Assembly: GCA_011390955.1 (NCBI GenBank)
Contig: JAABRM010000051.1
Span: forward strand, 1-49,959
Length of the DNA stretch: 49,959 nt
Reading direction: 5' to 3'
Source of the DNA: Oscillatoriales cyanobacterium
GTDB taxonomy: Bacteria; Cyanobacteriota; Cyanobacteriia; Cyanobacteriales; Laspinemataceae
In this document: positions 34,506-44,064 of the stretch, in pieces
Layout: each line of letters starts with the position of its first letter
Position numbering within the stretch: the stretch's first letter is position 1
Position numbers and translations under genes: made by a program
Notes under the pieces: generated by a model
Database searches by the model: none
What the model was told of the DNA's origin: nothing
What the model saw: only the letters and a program-made list of their open reading frames with translations

Positions 34506-36677
34506 ATGTGGGCAAAATTTAAACAAAAAATTCGACGGGCGAAAAAAACATTGTTCATTGCACCCGCGATCGCCGCATTGGTGATTGGAGTGCGAATGAC
34601 CGGTTTATTACAATTATTAGAATTATCAGCCCTGGATCAATTTTTTCTCTTGCGTCCCGATTCCCCCCCGGACGATCGCATTGTCATTGTGGGCGTTGAC
34701 GAACAAGATTTACGTTATGTGGGAAAATGGCCAATTCCTGATGGGGTATTGGCTGAGTTACTCAAAAAAGTCAGACAGCAACAACCTAAAGCCATTGGTC
34801 TGGACATTTATCGAGATATCCCCGTACAACCGGGACATGAAAAACTGGTGCAAGTTTTTCAAACCACGCCCAATTTGATTGGAATTAGCAAAATAGTCGG
34901 CGAACAGGTTGACCAGATTCCGGCGCCTCCAGCCCTCAGCGAACGAAATCAATTTGCGGCCAATGATTTACCTGCCGATGTAGATGGCAAGGTGCGTCGG
35001 GCTTTTTTATATCTGAGCGATAAGAATGACGAGAATGTCTTTAGTTTGGGATTTCAACTCGCTTTAATGTATCTCAAAGATTTGGACATTCACCCCAAAA
35101 TGATCGATGAGAAAAAATTTAAAATTCAACTCGGTCAAGCAATCTTTACTCCTTTTCGGCGGAATGATGGAGGTTATGCTAGAGCCGCTGATGAAGGCTA
35201 TCAAATTTTGCTGAATTATCGCGGCCCGGAGGGTTTTTTTCAGACCGTATCCCTTAGAGATGTTTTACATGACAAAATTTCGCCCACTTTAATGCGCGAT
35301 CGCATTGTCATTATTGGTTCCACTGCTATCAGCGTCAAAGATGTTTTATTCACTCCTTATAGTACCAGGCTGTTTGATTCTTTACCCCACCTCATGCCCG
35401 GAGTCGAAGTCCATGCCAATATCACCAGTCATTTAATTAGTGCGGCTTTAGACGGGCGATCGCTGCTGAAAACTTGGCCAGAAGCGATCGAATGGCTATG
35501 GATTTTCCTATGGTCGATCGTTGGCGCAACTGTAACTTGTCAATGGCGTTCTGACGGCAACCTGAATAAAATATTAGTCGGCCAAACCAGCATCAGAATT
35601 CCCATCACTTCCCTGACCTTGATCATCTTATGTTACATCGCATTTTTATTCCATTGGTGGATTCCCCTAGTCACCCCTCTAATGACCCTCATTGGTTCCA
35701 CCACCTTTAAAATTGGCTATACTCTATGGGAAAACCTCCTACTTTCTCATAAACAACTGGAAGAATATGCTCGAACTCTAGAAATCAAAGTTGAAGAACG
35801 TACCCAAGAATTAAAAGATAAAAATCATATCCTGGAACAAACCCTGCAAAAACTTCAAGCAGCGCAAAAGCAAATAATTGCCCAAGAAAAGTTGGCTTAT
35901 CTCGGTTCTCTCACCGCTGGCATTGCCCATGAAATTAGAAATCCTTTAAACTTTATTAACAACTTTGCCCAGATTTCCGGCGAACTCACGGAAGAATTAG
36001 TAGAAGAAATTAAAGCCGTATTTGAGGAAACCGAAAATGACAGCGTAGACCCAGACGACTTGGAAAATATTTACGATATGCTGACAGATTTGAAAGATAG
36101 CGTGGCGGATATCGAAAGTCATGGCAAAAGAATTGAAACCATTATTCAGAGTATGATGATGCATACTCCCACCCAAAAAGGTCATCGAGAACTGACAAAC
36201 ATCAATCTGTTATTATCCGAATCCATTGAACTCGCTTACAATAGTCATTTAGCCAAAGAAAATCGGTGTGCCATCACCCTGGAAACTAATTACGATGAGG
36301 CGATCGGGGAAATCGATATCATTCCTCAAGATATGGCCAGGGCATTTGTGAATATCATTAAAAATGCTTGTGATGCCGTCAACGATCGCCAAAAAGCCCT
36401 AGGGGAAAAATTTCAGCCGATGATTTCAGTCAAAACCCTTGCATCAGATGAAACAGTAAAAATCTCCATCCAGGACAATGGCATTGGCATCCCTCAAGAA
36501 ATTGTTGAGCAAATTTTTAATCCCTTTTTTACCACCAAGCCCCCTGGAGAGGGCACAGGTTTAGGCTTATCTCTCACCTATGATACGATTGTTGGGGAAC
36601 ATCAAGGAGACATCAAAGTAAAAAATCATCCAGACAGTTTGACAGAATTTATCATTGTGTTGCCAAAAAAACCCTAG
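34506..36677 (+). CDS. CHASE2-domain sensor histidine kinase
   Basis: 723 residues. N-terminal membrane helix (FIAPAIAALVIGVRM), then an extracytoplasmic CHASE2 sensor domain (about 30-330) with LDQFFLLRPDSPPDDRIVIV, PKAIGLDIYRD and the RIVIIGSTAISVKD end, a bundle of membrane helices (about 335-410), a coiled coil, HisKA with the phospho-acceptor in GIAHEIRNPLNF (H475), and HATPase with NGIGIPQEIVEQIFNPFFTT and GEGTGLGLS. CHASE2 senses unknown extracellular signals. ATG 34506 is preferred over TTG 34473 because the basic residues and helix follow at once. It follows the CHAT gene by about 120 bp and precedes the receiver-kinase by 48 bp, so it is likely co-transcribed with both. Confidence 0.9.
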   Translation: MWAKFKQKIRRAKKTLFIAPAIAALVIGVRMTGLLQLLELSALDQFFLLRPDSPPDDRIVIVGVDEQDLRYVGKWPIPDGVLAELLKKVRQQQPKAIGLDIYRDIPVQPGHEKLVQVFQTTPNLIGISKIVGEQVDQIPAPPALSERNQFAANDLPADVDGKVRRAFLYLSDKNDENVFSLGFQLALMYLKDLDIHPKMIDEKKFKIQLGQAIFTPFRRNDGGYARAADEGYQILLNYRGPEGFFQTVSLRDVLHDKISPTLMRDRIVIIGSTAISVKDVLFTPYSTRLFDSLPHLMPGVEVHANITSHLISAALDGRSLLKTWPEAIEWLWIFLWSIVGATVTCQWRSDGNLNKILVGQTSIRIPITSLTLIILCYIAFLFHWWIPLVTPLMTLIGSTTFKIGYTLWENLLLSHKQLEEYARTLEIKVEERTQELKDKNHILEQTLQKLQAAQKQIIAQEKLAYLGSLTAGIAHEIRNPLNFINNFAQISGELTEELVEEIKAVFEETENDSVDPDDLENIYDMLTDLKDSVADIESHGKRIETIIQSMMMHTPTQKGHRELTNINLLLSESIELAYNSHLAKENRCAITLETNYDEAIGEIDIIPQDMARAFVNIIKNACDAVNDRQKALGEKFQPMISVKTLASDETVKISIQDNGIGIPQEIVEQIFNPFFTTKPPGEGTGLGLSLTYDTIVGEHQGDIKVKNHPDSLTEFIIVLPKKP

Positions 36678-36725
36678 CAAAAATACCTGTTAGGAATTGA
36701 AACAATAACTAATCGGAGCAATTCC

Positions 36726-37973
36726 ATGATTCCTAAAATTTTATTCGTAGACGATGAACCGGCTTTATCTCGCTTAATCAAAACCAAATATAGAAGTAAA
36801 GTCAAAGCCAAAGAATTGGAATTATTTTTTGCGGAAAATGGCCTAGCCGCTTTAAATTTCCTCAAAGAAAGTTTAGTTCATGTCGTGATTACTGACATTA
36901 ATATGCCAGAAATGAATGGCCTGGTTTTACTGGATAAAATTAAATCCCTGAATTTGCAAATCCCAACCATCGTCTTATCCGCTTATGGGGATATGCAAAA
37001 TATTCGAGCCGCCATGAATCGAGGCGCCTTTGATTTTTTGAACAAACCCATTGACTTTAACGATCTAGAAATCACCATAGAAAGAGCCTTAGAACATTTA
37101 AAACAAATTCAAGAACACCAACAGCAACTCCAAAAAACCCAAACTCAACTGATTCAAAGTGAAAAAATGTCTAGCCTCGGTGAGCTAGTAGCCGGAGTCG
37201 CTCACGAAATCAATAACCCGGTGGGTTTTCTCACCGGGAATATTACCATCGCTGAAGACTATTTCACGGAAATCGTCGAACTCCTGAATCTCTACGAGGA
37301 GAAAATCCCAAATCCGGGGGAGGAAATCATCCACAAAATGCAAGAGATCGATCTGGATGTTATGAAGGACGATATTCCTGAACTCATTTCATCCATGCGA
37401 GAAGGAACCGATCGCATTCTTTCCTTAAGTACCTCCTTAAGAACCTTTTCGCGATCGGATATTTCTGCCAAAAGTCCCTTTAACATCCACGATGGCATTG
37501 ATAGCACCCTGCGAATTTTAAAGCACCGTCTCAAAGCCAATGAATTTCGTCCCGATATTCACATCATCAAAAACTACGGAGACCTGCCCAGCGTAGAATG
37601 TTATCCAGGGCAACTCAATCAAGTCTTTATGAATATTTTTGCCAATGGGATTGATGCGTTAGATCAGTCTAGTACGGGTCAATCCTATGAAGAAATTCTG
37701 GAAAATCCCAAGACGATTACCATTCGCACGGAAGTCAAACCCGAAAATGGTACAGTCATTATCGGTATTCGAGACAATGGCCTTGGAATTCCCGAAAATG
37801 TCAAAGAGCATATTTTTGAATATTTATTCACCACCAAGCCCGTTGGCAAAGGCACTGGTTTAGGTTTGTCTATTTCTTATCAAATCATTGTGGAAAAACA
37901 CGCCGGGGAAATTAGCTGTGTTTCCGTACCAGGAGAGGGCACCGAGTTCATTATCGAGATTCCCATTCAATAA
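36726..37973 (+). CDS. Receiver-histidine kinase hybrid (response regulator N-terminal)
   Basis: 415 residues. Receiver domain at 1-125 with FVDDEP and the phospho-acceptor Asp in VVITDINMPEMNG (D57), IVLSAYGD and FLNKPID; a short coiled coil; HisKA with GVAHEINNPVGF (H160); HATPase with NGLGIPENVKEHIFEYLFTT and GKGTGLGLS. There is no membrane segment or DNA-binding domain, so it is a cytoplasmic relay: it probably receives phosphate from the CHASE2 kinase at D57, which then controls its own kinase. The final output regulator is not in the window. GGAG precedes the ATG. Confidence 0.92.
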   Translation: MIPKILFVDDEPALSRLIKTKYRSKVKAKELELFFAENGLAALNFLKESLVHVVITDINMPEMNGLVLLDKIKSLNLQIPTIVLSAYGDMQNIRAAMNRGAFDFLNKPIDFNDLEITIERALEHLKQIQEHQQQLQKTQTQLIQSEKMSSLGELVAGVAHEINNPVGFLTGNITIAEDYFTEIVELLNLYEEKIPNPGEEIIHKMQEIDLDVMKDDIPELISSMREGTDRILSLSTSLRTFSRSDISAKSPFNIHDGIDSTLRILKHRLKANEFRPDIHIIKNYGDLPSVECYPGQLNQVFMNIFANGIDALDQSSTGQSYEEILENPKTITIRTEVKPENGTVIIGIRDNGLGIPENVKEHIFEYLFTTKPVGKGTGLGLSISYQIIVEKHAGEISCVSVPGEGTEFIIEIPIQ

Positions 37974-38047
37974 AGTTACGCCAGAAAGTTACCCCAGTGA
38001 TATTTTTCAGTGAAATCACCAGGTATTATCTGGCTGTCGGCGATCGA

Positions 38048-38130
38048 TGCCCCTGATAAATGCCCCTGATAAATGCCCTTGATAAATGTCGCTGATAAAT
38101 GTCGCTGATAATCGCTGATAATCGCTCATA
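38048..38130. repeat. 13-bp tandem repeat (TG(C/T)CSCTGATAAA), then 10-bp steps
   Basis: Five 13-bp units starting at 38048 drift from TGCCCCTGATAAA to TGTCGCTGATAAA and pass into TCGCTGATAA steps. It lies in the 300-bp gap between the convergent kinase and TMEM143 genes. No gene is here. Confidence 0.75.
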
Positions 38131-38272
38131 AATAGATGGCTCAAACACATCCAGGGAACTATTACCGAGCATCGCTAAATATTTGAGCATTTGAGCTAAT
38201 TTAATCCATGTTGCGATCGCCCACAGGATAGACTATGAATTTAACCGTCTGATTTTGCTTCCAGGGAAATCT

Positions 38273-39610
38273 TCATTTCGCGAATAGAAAAGCATTATCC
38301 CAAACATAATCAATCGCAGCTTTAGCATCATCTAAAGGTAAGACTTGACAACATCCTTGCTGGTCATAATTCAGCAGGGGAACTTCACGAATATTCTCTG
38401 GTTCTTCACTGTCTTTCATCACCTGACCGCGAATGGTTTGTAAATTTTGTAAAGGCCCTTGAATATCAAAATCAATTTTTGTATCAAATTTCTCATTCAT
38501 CCATTGCTCAATCATGTCATCTAATGCTTCAGGCGTCATGGGTTCTGGATTCGTTAATAGGTGATAGTAAACCAGAATAATCTCCTTACACTCTTCTTCT
38601 TCCGCCGCATCAATCAAGGATTGAAACACCCCCACATTAATCGCTAAATTCCTAAAAAATAAAGTCTCCGTGACATTTTTTTGAAATTGAATCTGTTTAT
38701 TTTTGTAGCTGTTGTACTGTTTAAACGCAAAACCTCCTAGGGTGACTAACAGAGACAAGCTGGCAATCAATGCTGGCATAATATTTTTCACGTCTTCTTC
38801 TTTAGCCTGTACATACTCTAAGCTTTCTGGGCCAAAAATAATAAATAAAATTACCGCAATAATTAAAATTATTTCTGGTAAAACTTTTAATATAATTGAA
38901 ATACCTGCCCCAATTGCCGGAATGCCAAACATGAGTCGATCTTTCCATGTCATGCTGATTTGCACGTTAGGAAAAAGAAACTCTAAATCAAACTTAGGTA
39001 CATTTTTATAGAGGTAAACATAAGTTTTTCCGGGAATAAAATTAAGCTTATTAAGCTTACCAGATTTTTTCTGCCGGTCAAAGTATTCTCGATCTTTAAA
39101 TTTAATCAATAAAGCTATTCGCTCAAAAACATCAACCGTTTTTGCGATTTTTTTAAAAAATTTCTTAGTGTAAACAATTTTATAAATATCTCCGCGACAA
39201 TAACAGACCATCTGCTGAAAATCATTAAAATTGACGGAAGTTTTTAGTTCGATTAATGATTTTTCCGCAAAAGCTCTTTCTAAGCTATCGCCGGATAAGG
39301 GAAAATAATTGGCTCTTTTCAGTAGTTTGGTGAAATCCTGAACCAGTTCAGTTTCCATTGCCGCAAGCTGAGTGGGGTTGGGCTGGATCCGTGACTTGGT
39401 TTCCGTATCCGGATCGAACGGGGCGTAGTTATCTTTTAAAGTTTCCAGGGTATGATGGAAATGAAAATGATAATAGGCTGATAAAATCTGGCAAAATTCG
39501 CGAAACTTTGGCACATCAGCCGGAGATAATTTACCATCTTCAATACATAATTCGATTAGGTCGGTGCGCCGATAGGGAATAAACGCTTCCCGGTCTTCAT
39601 AGACTGCCAT
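38273..39610 (-). CDS. TMEM143/DUF3754 family membrane protein
   Basis: 445 residues. The start EDREAFIPYRRTDLIELCIE, the centre NFNDFQQMVCYCRG and KVYVY-like LYKNVPKFDLEFLFPNVQI, and two pairs of membrane helices (PAIGAGISIILKVLPEIILI and IIAVILFIIFG; then IMPALIASLSLLVTLGGFAF) match the TMEM143/DUF3754 family. The family is found in cyanobacteria and eukaryotic organelles and has no known biochemical role. The gene is convergent with the receiver-kinase and stands alone. Confidence 0.82.
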   Translation of the reverse strand: MAVYEDREAFIPYRRTDLIELCIEDGKLSPADVPKFREFCQILSAYYHFHFHHTLETLKDNYAPFDPDTETKSRIQPNPTQLAAMETELVQDFTKLLKRANYFPLSGDSLERAFAEKSLIELKTSVNFNDFQQMVCYCRGDIYKIVYTKKFFKKIAKTVDVFERIALLIKFKDREYFDRQKKSGKLNKLNFIPGKTYVYLYKNVPKFDLEFLFPNVQISMTWKDRLMFGIPAIGAGISIILKVLPEIILIIAVILFIIFGPESLEYVQAKEEDVKNIMPALIASLSLLVTLGGFAFKQYNSYKNKQIQFQKNVTETLFFRNLAINVGVFQSLIDAAEEEECKEIILVYYHLLTNPEPMTPEALDDMIEQWMNEKFDTKIDFDIQGPLQNLQTIRGQVMKDSEEPENIREVPLLNYDQQGCCQVLPLDDAKAAIDYVWDNAFLFAK

Positions 39611-39898
39611 ATTATTTCTTAACTCCTTCCGAGGACTCTCACCATCGAATCCAATAGCCGATCTGATGTCCTGCTGAAAAAAACTTGGTGAAAAATTTTC
39701 TGCGTTGATTCTATAATAAAATTAAACGACGATCTAGTGTAAAATATATCATATCTGCGGGGGCATTCAGTCTATTGTCACCTAATGATTCATTGGCATG
39801 ACTCCAGTAGAAATATCTGGGGTAATCCCTCTGAGTCAAGACAATACAAGAAAAATGTCGCAATATTATATCACGAAATAAATTTTTGGTCAATGATG

Positions 39899-39948
39899 GC
39901 GATAGCGCATCCGCGCCGCGAAAGCGATAGCGCATCCGCGCCGCGAAA
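39899..39948. repeat. 25-bp GC-rich tandem repeat, two copies
   Basis: Two perfect units of GCGATAGCGCATCCGCGCC plus GCGAAA. A related GCGCATCCGCGCCGC is at about 6046. It lies in the 520-bp gene-free stretch 39611-40133, which otherwise shows only AT-rich DNA and a ribosome site (AAGGAC) before the WD40 gene. Confidence 0.8.
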
Positions 39949-40133
39949 GCGAACGCCTTTCCCCTAAACGGCATCAAAAAAACCCCCCATCGGCGATCGC
40001 CTAGTTATTGACTACCATTATGATACTTTTTAGCCGTTAATTTATGCGTTAATTTTTTCAAAATATTCACCATATATCGGTGAAAAAATCCCATATTTTT
40101 GGCAAATAAATCTCAAGAAGGACATAAATAGAA

Positions 40134-42023
40134 ATGAACATGAATCATGGTCAATATCGGGAAGAAAAAAAACCTGAAACAGCGAAAGAATCTCTAACAC
40201 CAGAGGAATTTGACTCAAGCTTAAAACTCGGATACGGCGCATTAATGGGAACCGCGATCGGTCATCGGCGTAAAGTAACTTCTGTGGCTATTACTCCAGA
40301 TAATTTGCGATCGCTTTCCGCTTCTGATGACCGTACCATTAAAGTTTGGCACCTAGAAAATAGCACAGAAATTATGACTCTTTCGGGTCATAACGACTGG
40401 GTACGAGCCGTCACCGTGACCCCGGATGGAAAACAGGCTATTAGCGCGTCCGATGACCGCACTATTAAAGTTTGGGATTTGGCAACCGGAACCGAACTGT
40501 TTACCCTGACAGGTCATACGGATATGATCCGATCGCTCATCGTCACACCCGATGGCAAACAGTTAATTTCTGGCTCTTCTGACCATACAATTAAAATTTG
40601 GTGCTTGGCAACGGCCAAAGAAATAGATACCCTAATTGGTCATCATTCTTGGGTGCGTTCTCTCGCCATCACTGCTGATGGGAAACGTCTCATTTCTGGT
40701 TCTTATGACAATACCATTAAAGTCTGGAATTTGAAAAAACGCCAAGAATTAATGACTTTAAGCGGCCATAAAGAAGCAGTGGTGACAGTGGCCGTTACAC
40801 CGGACGATCGACGCTTAATTTCTGGGTCAACAGACAAAACCATTAAAGTTTGGAATTTGGAAACTGGGGAAAATCTTTTTACCCTGAAAGGGCATAAAGA
40901 ACCCGTTCGCTCAGTGGTGGTCAGTCCCGATGGGGAATTGTTGTTTTCAGCGGGCAACGACAAAATTATTAAAATTTGGAAGCTGAAAAATGGCCAAGAA
41001 ATTTTTACCTTGCAAGGTCATAGCACCATTGTGCGATCGCTGGCAATTACCTCTGATGGTCAAAAACTGATTTCTAGTGCGGAAGATGGCACCGTCAAAG
41101 TCTGGAATTTAAGAAAAGATGATAAATTTTGGTCGGTAAAAGCTCATGGCGATCGCATCATGGGACTGGCCATAACACCGGATCAAAAGTACCTGGTTTC
41201 CGGTTCTTTTGATAAAACCGTCAAAGTCTTAAAAATCAAACAGGGTGAAGAAGTTGTAACCCTCAAAAGTCACACCGATAAAGTGCAAGCAGTAGCCATC
41301 ATTCCTCATAAAATGCAGGCAATTTCTGGGTCACGAGATAATACCTTAAAAATCTGGGATCTGCACAGTGGAAAACTGGTTAAAACATTTTATAGCGATC
41401 CACGCCAAGGTCACGCCGCATGGATCCGCGCTGTCACCGTGACTCCTGATGGCCAATACGCCATTTCTGGTTCCGTTGACCACAAACTTCAAGTGTGGAA
41501 TGTGGCCGCTGGCGCCGAACTCAAAACCATCGCCGGTCATGCCAGCGCGGTGCAAGCGGTGGCCGTCACCCCTGATGGCGATCGCGTGATTTCCGCTTCC
41601 GTAGACACAACGGTGAAAGTTTGGGATCTGGCAACGGGGGCCGAACTGTTGGAGTTAACTGGTCACAAAGGAACCGTGCGATCGCTTTGTGTCACTGCCG
41701 ATGGCTCAAAAGTCATTTCTGGCTCCTCCGATTGCCATATTATTGTCTGGAATTTAGCCACTGGGGAAAAACTTTTTACTCTCAGGGGTCATACGGGACG
41801 AGTGCGGGGTTTGGCCGTCACCAGCGATAGCCAATATTTGATTTCTGCATCGGAAGATTGCACCCTCAAAATTTGGGACTTGCACCAGCAGATCGCGATC
41901 GCCACCTTCCGGGGGGCTGATGCTTTTTGGTGTTGCGCCCTGTCTCCAGATAGTCAAATCATTGTCGCTGGGGACTATTCGGGACAAGTCTATTGCGGGA
42001 AATTAGCCGATTTAATCAGCTAA
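40134..42023 (+). CDS. WD40 repeat protein with 14 repeats (double propeller)
   Basis: 629 residues made almost wholly of WD40 repeats of 42 residues. I count 14, from GHRRKVTSVAITPD to a final degenerate one (FWCCALSPDSQIIVAG), enough for two seven-bladed propellers. The GH..V..V..TPDG.. and SGS.D.TIKVW pattern is regular; one insertion (FYSDPRQ) sits between repeats 9 and 10, and blade 8 has lost its Trp-containing end (VKVLKI). The N-terminal 35 residues are charged and carry no known domain. WD40 propellers are protein-binding scaffolds. In cyanobacteria many carry kinase, caspase or NACHT domains; this one does not. Start ATG 40134 (a second ATG is two codons later). Confidence 0.9.
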   Translation: MNMNHGQYREEKKPETAKESLTPEEFDSSLKLGYGALMGTAIGHRRKVTSVAITPDNLRSLSASDDRTIKVWHLENSTEIMTLSGHNDWVRAVTVTPDGKQAISASDDRTIKVWDLATGTELFTLTGHTDMIRSLIVTPDGKQLISGSSDHTIKIWCLATAKEIDTLIGHHSWVRSLAITADGKRLISGSYDNTIKVWNLKKRQELMTLSGHKEAVVTVAVTPDDRRLISGSTDKTIKVWNLETGENLFTLKGHKEPVRSVVVSPDGELLFSAGNDKIIKIWKLKNGQEIFTLQGHSTIVRSLAITSDGQKLISSAEDGTVKVWNLRKDDKFWSVKAHGDRIMGLAITPDQKYLVSGSFDKTVKVLKIKQGEEVVTLKSHTDKVQAVAIIPHKMQAISGSRDNTLKIWDLHSGKLVKTFYSDPRQGHAAWIRAVTVTPDGQYAISGSVDHKLQVWNVAAGAELKTIAGHASAVQAVAVTPDGDRVISASVDTTVKVWDLATGAELLELTGHKGTVRSLCVTADGSKVISGSSDCHIIVWNLATGEKLFTLRGHTGRVRGLAVTSDSQYLISASEDCTLKIWDLHQQIAIATFRGADAFWCCALSPDSQIIVAGDYSGQVYCGKLADLIS

Positions 42024-42126
42024 CCGGATTGACTCGATCTTTTCTCTCAACCTGTCAAAAGCTGGATGGGATCATTTTTGTAAACTAATAAAAGAAATCA
42101 AAGCAACATAACTACTCCCCGTAAAA

Positions 42127-42906
42127 ATGCACCTAACTTACTTAGACAGCAATTCTTGGCTGATTTCTCTCGGCGGCAAACGCATCCTCCTTGACCCCTG
42201 GTTAGTCGGTCCTTTGGTCTTTGGCAATGCCGGATGGTTTTTCAAAGGGGAACGCCGCACAGCCCGTCCCATTCCCGAACAGATCGATCTGATTCTCTTA
42301 TCCCAGGGATTAGAAGATCATGCTCACCCAGAAACCCTGAAAAAACTCGATCGCCAAATTCCCGTAGTCGGATCTCCCAATGCGGCCAAAGTGGTGCGAC
42401 AGTTGGGCTATACCCAGGTGACAGAACTGGCCCACGGCCAATCTCTGCCCCTGGGTGGGCTGGAAATTCAAGCGGTTCCCGGTTCTCCCATTGGCCCAAT
42501 GCTGACCGAAAACGGTTATGTCCTCAAAGAATTAGAGACGGGTTACACCCTTTACTATGAACCCCACGGATATCATTCTCCGACCCTGAAAGACTTGGCG
42601 CCCATTGATGTGACGATCGCACCGATCCTTGATTTAGGATTGCCCCTGCTAGGCCCAATTCTCAAGGGAACCGAAACCGCTCTCAAGTTGGCCGAATGGG
42701 TGAAACCCCAAGTGATGTTGCCCACAGCGGCAGGAGGGGATATTGCTTTTGAGGGTTTATTAGTCTCTTTCCTCCGTGCATCCGGGAATCTAGAAGATTT
42801 TCGCTCGATGTTAGCTCGGCACAATCTTTCGGCGCGAGTGATTTCCCCGACTCCCTGGGAACGGTTTGAAGTGCCGTTGCAACAGCGAACCACTACGGTG
42901 GCTTAA
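42127..42906 (+). CDS. MBL-fold metallo-hydrolase
   Basis: 259 residues of the metallo-beta-lactamase fold in the UPF0173-like, sugar-lactonase/YkfC-like style: LTYLDSNSWLISLGGKRILL starts the fold, DPWLVGP supplies an Asp, and the metal motif is reduced to EDHAHPETL rather than the full HxHxDH. GLEIQAVPGSPIGPM and YYEPHGYHSPTLK complete the active site. The substrate is unknown. ATG 42127 is the only likely start. The gene is convergent with psaK with a hairpin between them. Confidence 0.85.
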   Translation: MHLTYLDSNSWLISLGGKRILLDPWLVGPLVFGNAGWFFKGERRTARPIPEQIDLILLSQGLEDHAHPETLKKLDRQIPVVGSPNAAKVVRQLGYTQVTELAHGQSLPLGGLEIQAVPGSPIGPMLTENGYVLKELETGYTLYYEPHGYHSPTLKDLAPIDVTIAPILDLGLPLLGPILKGTETALKLAEWVKPQVMLPTAAGGDIAFEGLLVSFLRASGNLEDFRSMLARHNLSARVISPTPWERFEVPLQQRTTTVA

Positions 42907-42952
42907 TAAAAGTAGGTGGGCAAGTTTTTGCTCAGTAGTAGCTCAGTAGTAG

Positions 42953-42974
42953 GGTGGGCAAGTTTTTGCCCACC
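42953..42974. terminator. Hairpin GGTGGGCAA / TTGCCCACC between MBL gene and psaK
   Basis: A perfect 9-bp stem with a 4-nt T-rich loop, positioned between two convergent genes (stops at 42906 and 42999). It is plausible as a terminator for both strands. Related to the hairpin at 8813-8842. Confidence 0.55.
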
Positions 42975-42998
42975 AGACGAATAGCTAAGAATAGCTGA

Positions 42999-43277
42999 CT
43001 ACAATAGACCGGCGTTACCGAGTCCTAAAATCATTCCTGCCCCCAACAAGTGGCCAAAACTCATGGTTGCCAGGAGTTCCGGGACGCCAAAGCCGGTAAA
43101 TAAACCTGGTAGTCCGGGGATTGCTGGCCCTGTTCCTGCTTGTTGAATCGCTTTATATCCAATAGAAACGGCAAATAGATTGCAGAGGATCATCACGATC
43201 GCGACATTAAAAGACCATTCTGGTGTGATGACACTTGCTGCGGCGATCGGGCTGAATAATAAACTCGTGTAAAGCAA
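42999..43277 (-). CDS. psaK: PsaK, photosystem I reaction centre subunit K
   Basis: 92 residues with two membrane helices (WSFNVAIVMILCNLFAVSIG and LATMSFGHLLGAGMILGLG) separated by the conserved QQAGTGPAIPGLPGLFTGFG loop. PsaK lies at the edge of photosystem I and binds antenna chlorophyll and carotenoid. The start is a TTG: AGGAG (43286-43290) lies eight bases upstream, and the next in-frame Met is inside the first helix, so no ATG start is possible. It is divergent from trpF, with a 142-bp AT-rich promoter region between them. Confidence 0.94.
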   Translation of the reverse strand: MLYTSLLFSPIAAASVITPEWSFNVAIVMILCNLFAVSIGYKAIQQAGTGPAIPGLPGLFTGFGVPELLATMSFGHLLGAGMILGLGNAGLL

Positions 43278-43419
43278 GTTCTTATCTCCTAAATATTGAT
43301 AAATCGTTACAAGTGTAGAGGATTGTAAAAATTTTCTTTCAAAAAAGCAGTAATTTGTATTAAAGATTCACAATTTTTTTAAGTTTTGCTACAAAGACCA
43401 AGAATCAAGGGAGGCGGGA

Positions 43420-44064
43420 ATGCGAGTTAAAATTTGTGGGATTACAACACCATTACAGGGAGAGGCGATCGCGAATCTGGGCGCCACCGACCTGGGTTTT
43501 ATTTGCGTTCCCACCTCCCCGCGCTATGTTACTCCCGATCGAATTAGGACGGTGGTGCAGCACTTATCCCGATCCATCCCTTGTATTGGGGTTTTTGCTA
43601 ATACCACAATCGATGAAATTTGTCAAGTATTTCGGGCAGGAAATTTAACAGCGGTGCAGCTACATGGCCATGAATCCCCAGAATTTTGTCAGCAGTTACG
43701 CGCCAGTTTGCCCACTGGGGTGGAAATTATCAAGGCTATCCGAGTGAAAAACGCCGCTGCTTTAGCTCAGGCGGAGATTTACGCAGAATTTGTGGATACT
43801 TTGCTCCTCGATGCCTATCATCCAGGCCAACTCGGTGGCACCGGACAACCTTTAGACTGGGCTGCTTTACAACAGTTTTCCCCCCAATGTCCCTGGTTTT
43901 TGGCTGGGGGACTGACTCCAGAAAATATCTTAGATGCCCTAAAACAAGTAAATCCCCCTGGCATAGACCTCTCTAGTGGAGTAGAGCGATCGCCAGGGGA
44001 TAAAGATTTAACCAAAGTAGCCAGACTATTTGAGCAACTTCAGCAATTATCTTTGCTCAAATAG
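43420..44064 (+). CDS. trpF: Phosphoribosylanthranilate isomerase
   Basis: 214 residues, a complete TIM-barrel. TrpF opens the ribose of phosphoribosylanthranilate in tryptophan synthesis. Visible motifs: VKICGITTP with the catalytic Cys, [39 protein letters not shown]-like [21 protein letters not shown] with the catalytic Asp, [10 protein letters not shown] and [22 protein letters not shown] lies just upstream of the ATG. No other trp gene is in the window, as is usual in cyanobacteria. Its 3' end overlaps a hairpin shared with folE. Confidence 0.95.
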   Translation: MRVKICGITTPLQGEAIANLGATDLGFICVPTSPRYVTPDRIRTVVQHLSRSIPCIGVFANTTIDEICQVFRAGNLTAVQLHGHESPEFCQQLRASLPTGVEIIKAIRVKNAAALAQAEIYAEFVDTLLLDAYHPGQLGGTGQPLDWAALQQFSPQCPWFLAGGLTPENILDALKQVNPPGIDLSSGVERSPGDKDLTKVARLFEQLQQLSLLK

